Assembly: GCA_007280935.1 (NCBI GenBank)
Contig: QYQK01000011.1
Span: forward strand, 1-34,397
DNA from: Opitutales bacterium
GTDB taxonomy: Bacteria > Verrucomicrobiota > Verrucomicrobiia > Opitutales > UBA953
DNA length: 34,397 nucleotides
Direction: 5' to 3'
Under the pieces are notes generated by a model. The model was given only the letters and a program-made list of their open reading frames with translations, was not told where the DNA came from and searched no databases. The position numbers and the translations under genes were made by a program. The first letter of the stretch is position 1; each line of letters starts with the position of its first letter. Shown here in pieces: positions 7,662-15,974 of this stretch.

Positions 7662-8057
7662 GTGACGAACCGAACCGAAACCCTGAGCGAAAGTCTCATC
7701 ACCGTGTCCCTTCCCCCGAAGTTGCACTCTGAAGCAATCGCCTTTCAGCATCGGTCTGGTTTCACCACGCTCAGCGAAGTCATCCGGCACGCGCTGGATT
7801 GTTTCGATGACTCTCGCCCGGCGATCGAGCCTTCTCGTTCTCGCCAAGTTTCTTTCCGCGTACCGTCGGAGCTCCGCACTCGTATCACCCGCCAAGCAAA
7901 GCATGCGCGGGTCAGTGTAGGGCGAATCGTCAGGGTGGCGCTGCAGGCGCTGCCCTCTAACCCAACAACGATCCAAACTAAGGAAAAAACTATGGCAAAA
8001 AAGAAGGCTGCTGCTAAAAAGAGCGCCAAAAAAGCCACCAAAGCTAAGAAGAAGTAA
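7662..8057 (+). CDS. Double ribbon-helix-helix protein with histone-H1-like lysine-rich tail
   Basis: 131 residues, GTG start; an in-frame TGA 33 bases upstream rules out longer forms. Two successive ribbon-helix-helix-like units are visible. The first is at about 12-48 (LITVSLPPKLHSEAI, then SEVIRHALD). The second is at about 61-97 (RQVSFRVPSELRTRI, then VGRIVRVALQAL). Each has an alternating hydrophobic/polar strand ending in P-x-x-L/E, then two helices, as in Arc/MetJ-type DNA-binding proteins that dimerise through the strand. A single chain could thus form a pseudo-dimer. Residues 111-131 are a tail of almost only Lys and Ala (MAKKKAAAKKSAKKATKAKKK has 21 residues; first part MAKKKAAAKKSAKK). 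Such tails are typical of bacterial histone-H1-like proteins and bind DNA without sequence preference. Probable nucleoid-associated or autoregulatory DNA-binding protein. No toxin partner is next to it, which argues against a simple antitoxin. Exact family not recognised. Confidence 0.75.
   Translation: MTNRTETLSESLITVSLPPKLHSEAIAFQHRSGFTTLSEVIRHALDCFDDSRPAIEPSRSRQVSFRVPSELRTRITRQAKHARVSVGRIVRVALQALPSNPTTIQTKEKTMAKKKAAAKKSAKKATKAKKK
7980..7984 (+). promoter_or_regulatory. Internal ribosome binding site (AAGGA) inside the ribbon-helix-helix gene
   Basis: AAGGA lies exactly 7 bases before the in-frame ATG at 7992. This is the best-placed Shine-Dalgarno I see in the window, where most true starts have none. 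Confidence 0.45.
7992..8057 (+). CDS. Possible nested lysine-rich peptide (internal start)
   Basis: An in-frame ATG at codon 111 of the ribbon-helix-helix gene, with AAGGA 7 bases upstream, would give a separate 21-residue peptide of Met, Lys, Ala, Ser and Thr only. It is identical to the tail of the long protein. The alternative is that it is simply the tail and the purine run arises from Lys/Glu codons (KEKT). Only proteomics or ribosome profiling can decide. Confidence 0.35.
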   Translation: MAKKKAAAKKSAKKATKAKKK

Positions 8058-8072
8058 TTCTTCCTAGTCTTT

Positions 8073-8090
8073 TCCGTCATTCGTGACGGA
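8073..8090 (+). other. UUCG-capped hairpin in the 3' region of the ribbon-helix-helix gene
   Basis: TCCGTCA, TTCG, TGACGGA form a perfect 7-bp stem with a very stable UUCG tetraloop, 16 bases after the stop. No T-run follows. It precedes a strong terminator by 25 bases, so it may stabilise the mRNA 3' end. Confidence 0.5.
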
Positions 8091-8115
8091 TGGCGCCGGC
8101 ACTCCCGGTTAAATC

Positions 8116-8147
8116 AAGGACCCCCGCAAGGGGGTCCTTTTCTTTTC
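8116..8147 (+). terminator. Intrinsic terminator after the ribbon-helix-helix gene
   Basis: AAGGACCCCC, GCAA loop, GGGGGTCCTT: a perfect 10-bp stem followed by TTTTCTTTT. Strong rho-independent terminator, 58 bases after the stop codon. Confidence 0.92.
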
Positions 8148-8216
8148 TCCACTCTCTTTAATCGTATAGGCTTGAAACCATCCCCCCGAACAAGGTTTGT
8201 TATCACCCTTTGACCC

Positions 8217-9479
8217 ATGAGTTCCCCTATCCCCGCCGGCGCCAGCCGCATCACCATCGCTAATGGTAAACTGAATGTCCCCCATCAGCCGATTGTCCCT
8301 TTCATTGAGGGCGACGGAACAGGTCCGGATATCTGGCGTGCTTCGGTCCGGGTCTTGGACGCCGCGGTGGCCAAGGCTTACGCAGGTCAGCGCCTGATTC
8401 ATTGGCACGAAGTGCTCGCCGGCGAAAAGGCGTTCAAGCAGACGGGTAATTGGCTGCCCGAAGAGACCTTAACAGCTTTTCGCGAATACTTAGTCGGCAT
8501 CAAGGGGCCCCTGACCACTCCGACTGGCGGCGGTATCCGTTCGCTTAATGTAGCGCTCCGCCAGCAGCTCGACCTCTACGTTTGCCTGCGCCCCGTGCAG
8601 TGGTTCACCGGCGTGCCTTCGCCCGTCAAAAATCCTTCGAAGGTCGACATGGTAATCTTCCGCGAAAACACCGAAGACATCTACGCTGGCATCGATTTCG
8701 AGGCTGGGTCTGAAATCGCCCTGAAGACGTTGGATTTCATCAAGACCAACTTCCCGAAAGAGTTTAAGAAAATCCGCTTCGGTGAAGAGCAGCCTGCCAC
8801 GGTAGGCTTGGGTATCAAGCCGGTCAGCCGTCCGGGCTCCGAGCGGCTGATTCGCTCGGCCATCCAGTATGCCATCAAGTTCGAGCGCAAGTCGCTGACG
8901 CTCGTGCATAAGGGTAATATCATGAAGTACACCGAAGGCGCCTTCATGAAGTGGGGTTATGATTTGGCGAAGAGCGAGTTCGGCGCCGTCGAAATCGATG
9001 GTGGACCTTGGTGCATGATCCCCGAAGGCAAGCCTGGCGCTGGTCTCATCATCAAGGACGCGATTGCGGATATCACCCTGCAGCAAATCCTTACGCGTCC
9101 GACCGATTTCGACGTCATCGCCACGTTGAATCTCAATGGTGATTACCTCTCGGATGCCTTGGCGGCTCAGGTTGGTGGCATCGGTATCGCTCCCGGCGGT
9201 AATATCAATTACCTGACGGGGCACGCTATTTTTGAAGCCACCCACGGCACGGCTCCTAAGTATGCGAACAAGGATGTCGTAAACCCCGGCTCCGTCATTC
9301 TATCGGGTGAGATGATGCTTCGCTATATGGGCTGGGAGGAAGCGGCTGACAGGGTCTTGAAGGGCCTGAATGGCGCCATCGGTGGTGGTCGCGTAACTTA
9401 CGATTTCGCCCGACAGATGCAGGGTGCGACGGAGATTAAGTGCTCCGAGTTCGGGGACGCGATTATCGCTGCGATGTAG
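8217..9479 (+). CDS. icd: NADP-dependent isocitrate dehydrogenase
   Basis: TCA-cycle enzyme converting isocitrate to 2-oxoglutarate and CO2 with reduction of NADP, in the cytoplasm. 420 residues, close to the E. coli enzyme (416). [16 protein letters not shown] at 101-116 carries Ser109, equivalent to the E. coli substrate-binding Ser113 that is phosphorylated by Ace[12 protein letters not shown] at 148-158 lines the active site. HGTAPKYA at 343-350 has Lys348-Tyr349, the pair that selects NADP over [12 protein letters not shown] and [14 protein letters not shown] also match the family. ATG 8217 gives the expected length; no Shine-Dalgarno is visible. It is a single-gene unit, with a terminator on each side (8116 and 9511). 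Confidence 0.97.
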   Translation: MSSPIPAGASRITIANGKLNVPHQPIVPFIEGDGTGPDIWRASVRVLDAAVAKAYAGQRLIHWHEVLAGEKAFKQTGNWLPEETLTAFREYLVGIKGPLTTPTGGGIRSLNVALRQQLDLYVCLRPVQWFTGVPSPVKNPSKVDMVIFRENTEDIYAGIDFEAGSEIALKTLDFIKTNFPKEFKKIRFGEEQPATVGLGIKPVSRPGSERLIRSAIQYAIKFERKSLTLVHKGNIMKYTEGAFMKWGYDLAKSEFGAVEIDGGPWCMIPEGKPGAGLIIKDAIADITLQQILTRPTDFDVIATLNLNGDYLSDALAAQVGGIGIAPGGNINYLTGHAIFEATHGTAPKYANKDVVNPGSVILSGEMMLRYMGWEEAADRVLKGLNGAIGGGRVTYDFARQMQGATEIKCSEFGDAIIAAM

Positions 9480-9510
9480 TTCGTCGGCTCCGCGTGGAGT
9501 CCTTCATTAT

Positions 9511-9555
9511 GCTGAGGGCCGGCCTCGCCTTGAGGCTTGCCATCAGCTTTTTTTT
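9511..9555 (+). terminator. Terminator after icd with compound hairpin
   Basis: The outer stem GCTGA (9511-9515) pairs with TCAGC (9543-9547) directly before eight T (9548-9555). Inside, GCCTC pairs with GAGGC. The branched shape is less usual but the T-run is strong. Confidence 0.72.
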
Positions 9556-9585
9556 ACGCAAAACGATGAGTCTCATAACTCACCC

Positions 9586-10353
9586 ATGAAGCACACCCTC
9601 ACCGCCCTCGCTCTCGCTTCTTTTAGCGTCAGCTTCGCTCAATCCGCCGCGCCTGCTCCCGTAGCCGTCGCCTCCCACGATCTCTCCCTCCGGGGCAGTT
9701 TCGCCTGGGATAGCAAAAACGTTTACCGCGGCATGGAACGCTCCTCTGAGCAAGGCCTCGTCCAGTCGGCGCTGACCCTCGAGTATAACGTCCCAGGTTT
9801 CTCCGGCGTTTCTGTTTACGGCAATTTCTATAACGCTGACACCTTCGAACGCACCTACACCTTCGGTGGCAAGACCGACTCCTCGTTCGGAACCGTCGAC
9901 GTAGGCATCCAGCGCTCGACCGCCGCCACCGCTCACACGATCGCAGCCAATGGCTATTCGCAACTGACCTCGGATCGCGAAATCTACGCTGGTCTCACGC
10001 TCTCTAACGCTAACTTCAAGCCTTCCGCTTACCTCTACTACAGCCTCGACCAGAAGCAGTATGTCCTCGAGGCCGCTGGCTCGAAGACTTTTGCAGGTGC
10101 TAATGTCGGCCTAGCTGGCTATGATATCGAAACCAAAGCTTACGCTGGCTTCTTGAATGCCTCCAAGGCCGAAAAGGTTTCTGGTCGAAAGAACGCTTAC
10201 CTTTACCTCGGCGCCTCGGCCGATGTGACCCGTGCTGTCGGTCAAGGCGCTAAGCTGGGTGCAGGCATCAGCTACGCCTATAACACCGATGGCCAGCCAT
10301 CGACTGGCGGTTCCACGGTCTGGTACCGCGTTTTCGCGACCTTTAAGTTCTAA
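9586..10353 (+). CDS. Outer-membrane beta-barrel protein, Gcw_chp-like
   Basis: 255 residues from ATG 9586; the frame is open upstream, but only this start puts a signal peptide at the N terminus (MKHTLTALALASFSVSFAQS, cleavage probably near residue 19). The mature chain is rich in Tyr, Ser, Gly and alternating strands and ends in VFATFKF, with the C-terminal Phe expected of barrel proteins inserted by BamA. The segment WDSKNVYRGMERSSEQ followed by SALTLEYN resembles the YRG-x-S start of the Gcw_chp (TIGR02001) family, whose function is unknown. It lies between icd and rplM with terminators on both sides, so it is probably a single-gene unit. Porin or structural role is inferred from type only. 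Confidence 0.78.
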   Translation: MKHTLTALALASFSVSFAQSAAPAPVAVASHDLSLRGSFAWDSKNVYRGMERSSEQGLVQSALTLEYNVPGFSGVSVYGNFYNADTFERTYTFGGKTDSSFGTVDVGIQRSTAATAHTIAANGYSQLTSDREIYAGLTLSNANFKPSAYLYYSLDQKQYVLEAAGSKTFAGANVGLAGYDIETKAYAGFLNASKAEKVSGRKNAYLYLGASADVTRAVGQGAKLGAGISYAYNTDGQPSTGGSTVWYRVFATFKF

Positions 10354-10379
10354 GCCCGCCTTACAAAGGAGGGTCAACC

Positions 10380-10415
10380 GGGAGGCGCAGTTTAGACTGC
10401 GCCTCCCTTGTTTTT
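10380..10415 (+). terminator. Strong terminator after the outer-membrane protein gene
   Basis: GGGAGGCGCAGT, TTAG loop, ACTGCGCCTCCC: a perfect 12-bp stem (10380-10391 with 10396-10407), then TTGTTTTT. Confidence 0.93.
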
Positions 10416-10456
10416 GGTCTATTTCACCCCTTGGGGGCCCAAGCTGCATTCGGGTG

Positions 10457-10485
10457 TTGACGGAGGGGGTCGCTTTCTCATGTTC
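10457..10485 (+). promoter_or_regulatory. Possible promoter of rplM-rpsI
   Basis: TTGACG (10457-10462) is a good -35. The -10 at 17 bases (ATGTTC, 10480-10485) is poor. The start codon is at 10501, leaving a very short leader. A small inverted repeat CTTGGG-GG-CCCAAG lies just upstream at 10430-10443. Confidence 0.33.
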
Positions 10486-10500
10486 CCGCTTTCCCTCTTT

Positions 10501-10932
10501 ATGAAGACCACGCTAGCCAAGAACGTGCAGCTCAAGGACAAGACCTGGTACGTCGTCGACGCCAAGGATCAAATCCTCGGCCGCCTCGCTGTCAAAATCA
10601 GCAATATCCTCCGCGGCCGCCACAAGCCCACTTACACCCCCCACGTGGATACGGGTGACTACGTCATTGTCATCAATGCCGACAAAGTCCGTCTTTCCGG
10701 CTCTAAGGAAGAAGACAAGACCTACATGTTCTACACCGGTTGGGTGGGTACCGCTTACCGTACCAGCGTAGGTGCGATGCGCGCCAAACGTCCTGAATTC
10801 ATCGTGACCCATGCCGTCAAAGGTATGCTCCCTAAGAATCGTCTCGCTAACGAGATGCTCCTTAAGCTCCGCGTTTACGCCGGCGACAAGCATGACCACG
10901 CCGCGTCCAACCCGATCCCTTTCAAGGGTTAA
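10501..10932 (+). CDS. rplM: 50S ribosomal protein L13
   Basis: Large-subunit protein, one of the early assembly proteins, binding 23S rRNA. 143 residues from ATG 10501, matching the usual 142; longer in-frame starts would add an unrelated leader. Typical stretches are KTWYVVDAKDQILGRLA at about 15-31, LRGRHKPTYTPHVDTGDYV at about 38-56 and VKGMLPKNRLANEMLLKLR near 107-125. It is followed after 19 bases by rpsI, the almost universal L13-S9 pair. No Shine-Dalgarno precedes the start (CCCTCTTT). Confidence 0.98.
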   Translation: MKTTLAKNVQLKDKTWYVVDAKDQILGRLAVKISNILRGRHKPTYTPHVDTGDYVIVINADKVRLSGSKEEDKTYMFYTGWVGTAYRTSVGAMRAKRPEFIVTHAVKGMLPKNRLANEMLLKLRVYAGDKHDHAASNPIPFKG

Positions 10933-10951
10933 TCGATAAGCCTAATTTGCA

Positions 10952-11350
10952 ATGAGCGCCAAGTCCCCAGCCATCACCGCCGTCGGCCGTCGTAAAACCG
11001 CCTCGGCCCGTATCCGCCTTTCCCGCGGTACTGGTTCTATTTCCATCAACGGCAAGCCTGCCGAGGAGTACCTCTACACCGAAGCCCTCGTCAAGGCGGC
11101 TACGGCTCCGATCCGTATCGCCGGCCTCGAAGGTCAGCTGGATATCTCCGTCAACGTCATCGGTGGCGGCCCTAACGGACAAGCGGGTGCGATTTCGCAT
11201 GGGTTGGCTCGGGCGATCCAGAAAATGGATGCCACCCTCCGCGCTCCTTTGAAGAAAGAAGGCCTCCTTACCCGCGATGGTCGGATGCGCGAACGTAAGA
11301 AGCCCGGCCGTCCAGGCGCCCGTAAGCGTTTCCAGTTCTCCAAGCGGTAA
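10952..11350 (+). CDS. rpsI: 30S ribosomal protein S9
   Basis: Small-subunit protein whose C-terminal Lys/Arg tail reaches the P-site tRNA. 132 residues. Family marks: AVGRRKTASARIRL at about 10-23, INGKPAEEY, GGGPNGQAGAISHGLARA near 67-84, and the terminal KKPGRPGARKRFQFSKR with the invariant SKR ending. It is second gene of the rplM-rpsI operon and ends before a strong terminator. No Shine-Dalgarno. Confidence 0.98.
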   Translation: MSAKSPAITAVGRRKTASARIRLSRGTGSISINGKPAEEYLYTEALVKAATAPIRIAGLEGQLDISVNVIGGGPNGQAGAISHGLARAIQKMDATLRAPLKKEGLLTRDGRMRERKKPGRPGARKRFQFSKR

Positions 11351-11374
11351 ACCGCCTCGAGACAGGAACCAACC

Positions 11375-11401
11375 AAGGCCCCGGACATCCGGGGCCTTTT
11401 T
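11375..11401 (+). terminator. Terminator of rplM-rpsI
   Basis: AAGGCCCCGG, ACAT loop, CCGGGGCCTT: a perfect 10-bp stem with a T-run through 11401, 24 bases after the rpsI stop. Confidence 0.93.
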
Positions 11402-11461
11402 GTTGCCTAGTTTTCTGTGTCCAATCACTCATTCGTCATCTAATAATTCCCTACTCAAGCT

Positions 11462-12511
11462 ATGTCCCACAACCTGACCAAGGTCGGCATCGTCGGCGCC
11501 TCGGGCTACACCGGGGAGGAACTCGTCCGCGTGCTCGCCCGGCACCCCCAAGTCCAACTGACCGCGGTTTGCTCGCGCACGCTGGAGGGCAAGCGGGTCG
11601 CGGACGAACTGCCGCGGTTGCGGGGGATTGTAAGTCCAACGCTGATCTTCAGTGCTTCCTCGCCGGAAGAGTGCGCAAAGTCCGATGTGGCTGTCTGGTT
11701 TTTGGCCCTCCCGCATGGGGTCGCCGCCGAATACGCCGCCCCGCTCGTCGCGGCGGGCAAGCGGGTCTTGGATCTGTCCGCGGATTTTCGGCTGAAGGAT
11801 TTAGGAACTTATCAGAAATATTACGGACACGAACACCCGGCCCCGGCCTTGGTGGCGCAGGCTCGTTACGTCATTCCTGAATTACAGACCGACGATAGTT
11901 GGAAGTCGGCGAAGCTCATCGCCTGTCCGGGTTGCTACCCTACCAGCATCCAGGTGCCGATGGTGCCGTTGCTGCGGGCAGGCTTGATCAAGCCCGAGCC
12001 CGGCCGGTTGGTGATTAATGCTTACAGCGGCGTCTCCGGCGCTGGGAAGAAAAGCGACGTCGGCCTTCTCTTCTGTGAGCGGGATGGCTCGATGAAGGCG
12101 TACGGTATCCCGGGTCATCGGCATATCGCTGAAATCGAAGAAGCCTTCTCGGCGGCCGCCGGTAGCCCGGTGGTCGTCCAATTCAGTCCTCACCTAGCGC
12201 CGATGCATCGGGGCATCGCTACGACCATCGTAGTGCCCGCTGCGGGCGTGACTGCGGCCCAGGTGGAGGCTTGTTGGCAGAAGGCCTATGTTGGCCGGCC
12301 TTTCGTCGTTTTACTCAAGTCGGGCGATTTCCCGGACACCGCGCACGTCGCGGGAAGTAATCGGGTCGCCTGTTCGGTCGTCGCCGATCCTCGGACCGGC
12401 AACCTGATCATCACCTCGGTAATCGATAATTTGCTGAAGGGTGCGGGCGGCCAAGCCGTCCAAAATCTCAACCTCATGATGGGTTGGGATGAAGCCGAAG
12501 GGCTCCGTTGA
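11462..12511 (+). CDS. argC: N-acetyl-gamma-glutamyl-phosphate reductase
   Basis: Third step of arginine synthesis: NADPH-dependent reduction of N-acetylglutamyl phosphate to the semialdehyde. 349 residues, normal length. The N-terminal Rossmann fold has VGIVGASGYTGEELVR at 8-23. The catalytic Cys158 lies in IACPGCYPTS, and ALPHGVAAEYA and LSADFR are typical. HRHIAEIEEAF and SPHLAPMHRGI carry conserved His residues. It is the first gene of the arg cluster, 111 bases after rpsI and past its terminator. The 60-base leader between terminator and ATG has no convincing promoter, ARG box or Shine-Dalgarno that I can defend. argJ follows after 6 bases. Confidence 0.97.
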   Translation: MSHNLTKVGIVGASGYTGEELVRVLARHPQVQLTAVCSRTLEGKRVADELPRLRGIVSPTLIFSASSPEECAKSDVAVWFLALPHGVAAEYAAPLVAAGKRVLDLSADFRLKDLGTYQKYYGHEHPAPALVAQARYVIPELQTDDSWKSAKLIACPGCYPTSIQVPMVPLLRAGLIKPEPGRLVINAYSGVSGAGKKSDVGLLFCERDGSMKAYGIPGHRHIAEIEEAFSAAAGSPVVVQFSPHLAPMHRGIATTIVVPAAGVTAAQVEACWQKAYVGRPFVVLLKSGDFPDTAHVAGSNRVACSVVADPRTGNLIITSVIDNLLKGAGGQAVQNLNLMMGWDEAEGLR

Positions 12512-12517
12512 TTTCCC

Positions 12518-13747
12518 ATGTCGATCGTCATCACTCAAGATTCGCCAGGAATTTCTGATGTCCCTGGCTTTCGGGTCGGGGCTACCAGTTGCGATATTCG
12601 CAACAAAGGAGTCGAACGTCTCGACCTGATGCTCATCGTGGCGGATCAGCCGTGCGCAGCGGCGGGCGTCTTCACGACGAACGACGTCAAGGCCGCTCCG
12701 GTCCGTTTTTCGCAGAAGATCTTGGCGGCTTCGGCTGATAAGATCCGCGGCATCTTTGGGAACAGTGGTAATGCCAATGCTTGTACCTCACAACAGGGCG
12801 ACCTCGATGCGGCGCTCATCGCGAAGCTTTCAGCCGAAGCCATCGGTGCTCCCGAATCAGCTTTTCTGGTCTGTTCCACGGGTCGGATCGGTGAGCTCAT
12901 GCCGATGTCTAAAGTGGCCAGCGGAATCGCGGCCGCCGCGAAACGGCTGTCTCGCGAAGCGGTTGAGGGCACCCGCTCCGCCGAGGCTATTCTGACTTCC
13001 GACACGCGGCCCAAAACCGTCACGGCCCGCTTTGTCTGGCAAGGCAAGACCATCACCCTGGCTGGTATTGCCAAGGGTGCCGGCATGATCGAACCCAATA
13101 TGGCGACGATGCTGGCCTTCGTGGTCACGGATGCCGTCGTAGCTCCCGCCTATCTTAAGTCCGCCCTGAAATCGGCTTCGGACCAGTCTTTCAACTGCGT
13201 GAGCGTCGATGGCGATATGTCGACGAACGACACCCTATTATTGCTGGCTTCGGGTGCTTCGGGTGTTTCGGTCGACGAAATGGCCGAGCGGGTGCTGCGC
13301 GAACTCTTCCAGTCGGCGCTCGATCAGGTCTGTTTTATTCTGGCCGAGAAAATCGTCGGGGATGGGGAGAAAATTACCAAGGTCGTCGCCGTGGAAGTCG
13401 AAGGAGCGAAAAGCCGGGGAGATGCCGAAAAGATCGCCCGGGCAATCGGTAATTCGCTCTTGGTGAAATCTTCTTGGTTCGGCGAAGACCCCAACTGGGG
13501 CCGGTTGGCGGACGCCGCCGGTTATGCCCGCGTGGGGCTGGACGAAAAACACCTCGATATTTTTTATAATGATATCCCGGCGGTCTTGGCCGGCCGGCCT
13601 TTGCCCGAAAATAAGCCGCAGTGGAAACAAGTCGTCAAAGCGGCACGTTTTGCTGTGCGGCTGAACTTGCATCAAGGCGAGGGGAAGTTCCGACTCTTGG
13701 CGGCGGACCTGACGGACGGCTACGTGAACTACAATAAGAGCGAATAA
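12518..13747 (+). CDS. argJ: Glutamate N-acetyltransferase (ArgJ)
   Basis: Moves the acetyl group from N-acetylornithine to glutamate (cyclic arginine pathway). Some members also use acetyl-CoA; sequence alone does not tell which. 409 residues. The self-cleaving nucleophile Thr197 is in GAGMIEPNMATMLAF, where the precursor splits into alpha and beta chains. Other family marks: GNSGNANACTS at 81-91, VCSTGRIGELMPM at 118-130, NDTLLLLASG, and the C-terminal ADLTDGYVNYNKSE. It starts 6 bases after argC, so it is in the same operon. With ArgJ present and no argA or argE in the window, acetyl recycling is the likely route. Confidence 0.97.
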   Translation: MSIVITQDSPGISDVPGFRVGATSCDIRNKGVERLDLMLIVADQPCAAAGVFTTNDVKAAPVRFSQKILAASADKIRGIFGNSGNANACTSQQGDLDAALIAKLSAEAIGAPESAFLVCSTGRIGELMPMSKVASGIAAAAKRLSREAVEGTRSAEAILTSDTRPKTVTARFVWQGKTITLAGIAKGAGMIEPNMATMLAFVVTDAVVAPAYLKSALKSASDQSFNCVSVDGDMSTNDTLLLLASGASGVSVDEMAERVLRELFQSALDQVCFILAEKIVGDGEKITKVVAVEVEGAKSRGDAEKIARAIGNSLLVKSSWFGEDPNWGRLADAAGYARVGLDEKHLDIFYNDIPAVLAGRPLPENKPQWKQVVKAARFAVRLNLHQGEGKFRLLAADLTDGYVNYNKSE

Positions 13748-13807
13748 GTCCGAGGTTTTCCATTTACTCGCCCCCTGACCGACTAAACACTCTCCCATTA
13801 TTGACCG

Positions 13808-14689
13808 ATGAGCACGCCCGCCGCGCAAAAAGCCGAGGTTCTTCTCGAAGCGCTTCCCTACATCCATAAATTCCGTGGTTCGACCTTCGTCGTGAAATAC
13901 GGCGGGAGTTTCATGGACGACTCCAACCCCGAAGGTCGCGACCGTGTGGCCACCGATATCGCCTTCCTGGCGGCGGTCGGCATCCAGGTCGTCGTCGTGC
14001 ATGGCGGCGGCAAGGCCATCACCCGGGCGATGGATAAGGCCGGGATTAAATCCGAGTTCCGGGGCGGCATGCGGGTGACCGATGCCCCAACGGTCAAGAT
14101 CGTCGAAGAGACGTTGAACATCGAAATCAATGGGCAGATTTGCGAGTCGCTGAAAGCGCGGGGCGCAAACCCGCTCGGCATGCCCGGCAACCACGTCAAC
14201 CTTTGCGAGAAACTCTTGGGGACGGATGATGAAGGTAAACCCGTCGATATCGGCTTCGTCGGAGATATTAAATTCGTTAAGACCAAGTTGATCAAGAAGG
14301 CCTTGGCGGACGGCTTCCTGCCGGTCGTCTCGCCCATTGCGCTCGATGCCGATGATCAGGCTTATAATACCAATGCGGACGTCGCCGCGGCCGCGATTGC
14401 CCATTCGCTGCGCGCCCGGAGGCTGATTTTCATGAGCGACGTGCCTGGTCTTTTGGCCGACGCCAAAGATCCGGCTTCCTTGATCACGACCTTGAAGGTC
14501 AGTGAGGTCGATGAATTGAAGCGCAAGGGCGTCGTCGCCGGCGGGATGATTACCAAAGTAGATAGCGCCGTCAAAGCCCTGCAGGAGGGCGTACGCCGCG
14601 TCCACTTCATCGATGGTCGGGTGCCGCATGCCCTCCTTTTGGAAGTCTTTACCGATAAAGGAATCGGTACAGAAATCATCCACGGCTAA
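13808..14689 (+). CDS. argB: Acetylglutamate kinase
   Basis: Second step of arginine synthesis, ATP-dependent phosphorylation of N-acetylglutamate; usually the arginine-inhibited control point. 293 residues. Amino-acid kinase fold marks: [11 protein letters not shown] at about 23-33, [14 protein letters not shown] near 59-72, [17 protein letters not shown]-like [16 protein letters not shown], and [15 protein letters not shown] near 240. The N-terminal helix before KYGG (HKFRGSTF) resembles that of arginine-sensitive hexameric enzymes, so feedback control is plausible but unproven. 60 bases separate it from argJ. Its stop overlaps the argD start (TAATG), indicating coupled translation. Confidence 0.97.
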   Translation: MSTPAAQKAEVLLEALPYIHKFRGSTFVVKYGGSFMDDSNPEGRDRVATDIAFLAAVGIQVVVVHGGGKAITRAMDKAGIKSEFRGGMRVTDAPTVKIVEETLNIEINGQICESLKARGANPLGMPGNHVNLCEKLLGTDDEGKPVDIGFVGDIKFVKTKLIKKALADGFLPVVSPIALDADDQAYNTNADVAAAAIAHSLRARRLIFMSDVPGLLADAKDPASLITTLKVSEVDELKRKGVVAGGMITKVDSAVKALQEGVRRVHFIDGRVPHALLLEVFTDKGIGTEIIHG

Positions 14690-15909
14690 TGGCTTCGGAA
14701 TCTCCAGACTCGACGGCGGAACTCTACGCTCAACACGTTGCCCGTAACTATGGCGCGCCGCCGCTCACGCTCGTCCGGGGGCAGGGGAGCAAGGTGTGGG
14801 ATGCCGTCGGTAAGTGTTATCTGGATTTCAGTTCCGGCATCGCAGTCAATGCCTTGGGGCATTGTCATCCGGTTTGGGTGAAGCGCGTCCAGGAACAGGC
14901 CGCCAAGCTGGTGCACGTCAGCAATCTTTACCGGAACGAACCGCAGGGCCAGCTCGCGGCGTCCTTGGCCAAACGATGCGGCCCCGGCCGGGTTATTTTT
15001 TGTAACAGCGGTGCCGAAGCCAACGAAGGTCTCCTGAAGCTTGCTCGGCTTCACGGCCTGAAAAAATCTGCTGTCGAGGGTGCTTGTATCGGTGTCATCG
15101 TGGCCGAACGGGCTTTTCATGGCCGGACTTTTGGCGGCATGTCGGCGACGCCACAGGAGAAAATCCAAAAAGGCTTCCGCCCCTTGCTGTCCGGTTTCTC
15201 CGCCGCTCCTTTGAATGATATCGCGGCCTGGGATAAGATCATCGATGCTAAGACGACGGCGGCGGTGTTGCTTGAGACGATCCAAGGGGAGGGAGGCGTC
15301 TTCCCGGCTGACCCTCAGTTCCTGCGCGATTTGCAAAAAATCTGTCGAGAGCGTAACGTTCTTCTGCTCATCGATGAAATCCAGTGTGGCATTGGCCGTA
15401 CCGGAAAGTTCTTTGCATTCGAGTATGCTGGCATAAAGCCTGATGCGATCGCGATGGCGAAGGGCCTCGGGGGCGGTTTCCCCATTGGAGCGATCTGGAT
15501 GGCGCCCCCTTGTGATGAACTTTTTCAGGCAGGTTCACATGGGACTACTTTCGGTGGCGGAGCCTTGGCTGCGTCCGCGGCCCTTGCCGTCCTTGAGGTC
15601 ATTGAGGATGAAAAATTAATCGAACGGGTCAATCATCAGGTACCCGTCTGGCATGCCGCCCTGCGAGCGCTCGTTGCGATGCGGCCTGATCTCGTCAAAG
15701 AAATTCGCGGAACGGGTTACATGATCGGAGTGGTTCTTTCCGTCGATCCGGTGCCGCTCGTCACGGCTCTGCGTGAGGCCGGCCTTTTGACGGTGCCAGC
15801 CGGTGGTGTCGCCATCCGCTTGCTACCTCCGCTAACGGCCTCAGCCGAGGAGTTGGCCGAGTCGGTCGAGATTCTTGGGCGAGTTTTCCGCGGGTGGAAG
15901 GCAGCTTAA
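14689..15909 (+). CDS. argD: Acetylornithine aminotransferase
   Basis: PLP enzyme making N-acetylornithine from the semialdehyde and glutamate. 406 residues. Class III aminotransferase signatures: FSSGIAVNALGHCHP at 47-61, FCNSGAEANEGLLKLAR at 104-120, LLIDEIQCGIGRTGK at 226-240, and the PLP lysine Lys258 in AMAKGLGGGFPIGA. GTTFGGGALAAS near 285 contributes the phosphate-binding Thr. The ATG overlaps the argB stop by one base. Members of this family can also act as succinyldiaminopimelate aminotransferase, so a role in lysine synthesis is possible. Confidence 0.96.
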   Translation: MASESPDSTAELYAQHVARNYGAPPLTLVRGQGSKVWDAVGKCYLDFSSGIAVNALGHCHPVWVKRVQEQAAKLVHVSNLYRNEPQGQLAASLAKRCGPGRVIFCNSGAEANEGLLKLARLHGLKKSAVEGACIGVIVAERAFHGRTFGGMSATPQEKIQKGFRPLLSGFSAAPLNDIAAWDKIIDAKTTAAVLLETIQGEGGVFPADPQFLRDLQKICRERNVLLLIDEIQCGIGRTGKFFAFEYAGIKPDAIAMAKGLGGGFPIGAIWMAPPCDELFQAGSHGTTFGGGALAASAALAVLEVIEDEKLIERVNHQVPVWHAALRALVAMRPDLVKEIRGTGYMIGVVLSVDPVPLVTALREAGLLTVPAGGVAIRLLPPLTASAEELAESVEILGRVFRGWKAA

Positions 15910-15974
15910 GTCGGTAAAGCCATTTTTCCGCTGTTAAAACCAGGCTAATTATCTATCGTCCAACCTTTCCCGCG

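Noticed and set aside
7662..8057. Antitoxin of a toxin-antitoxin pair
   Set aside because: RHH antitoxins have an adjacent toxin gene; here a terminator and icd follow, and the upstream neighbour is a metal ATPase.
13238..14683. Minus-strand frame of 481 residues opposite argB and argJ
   Set aside because: Both arg genes are unmistakable; long antisense frames arise from the codon bias of GC-rich genes.
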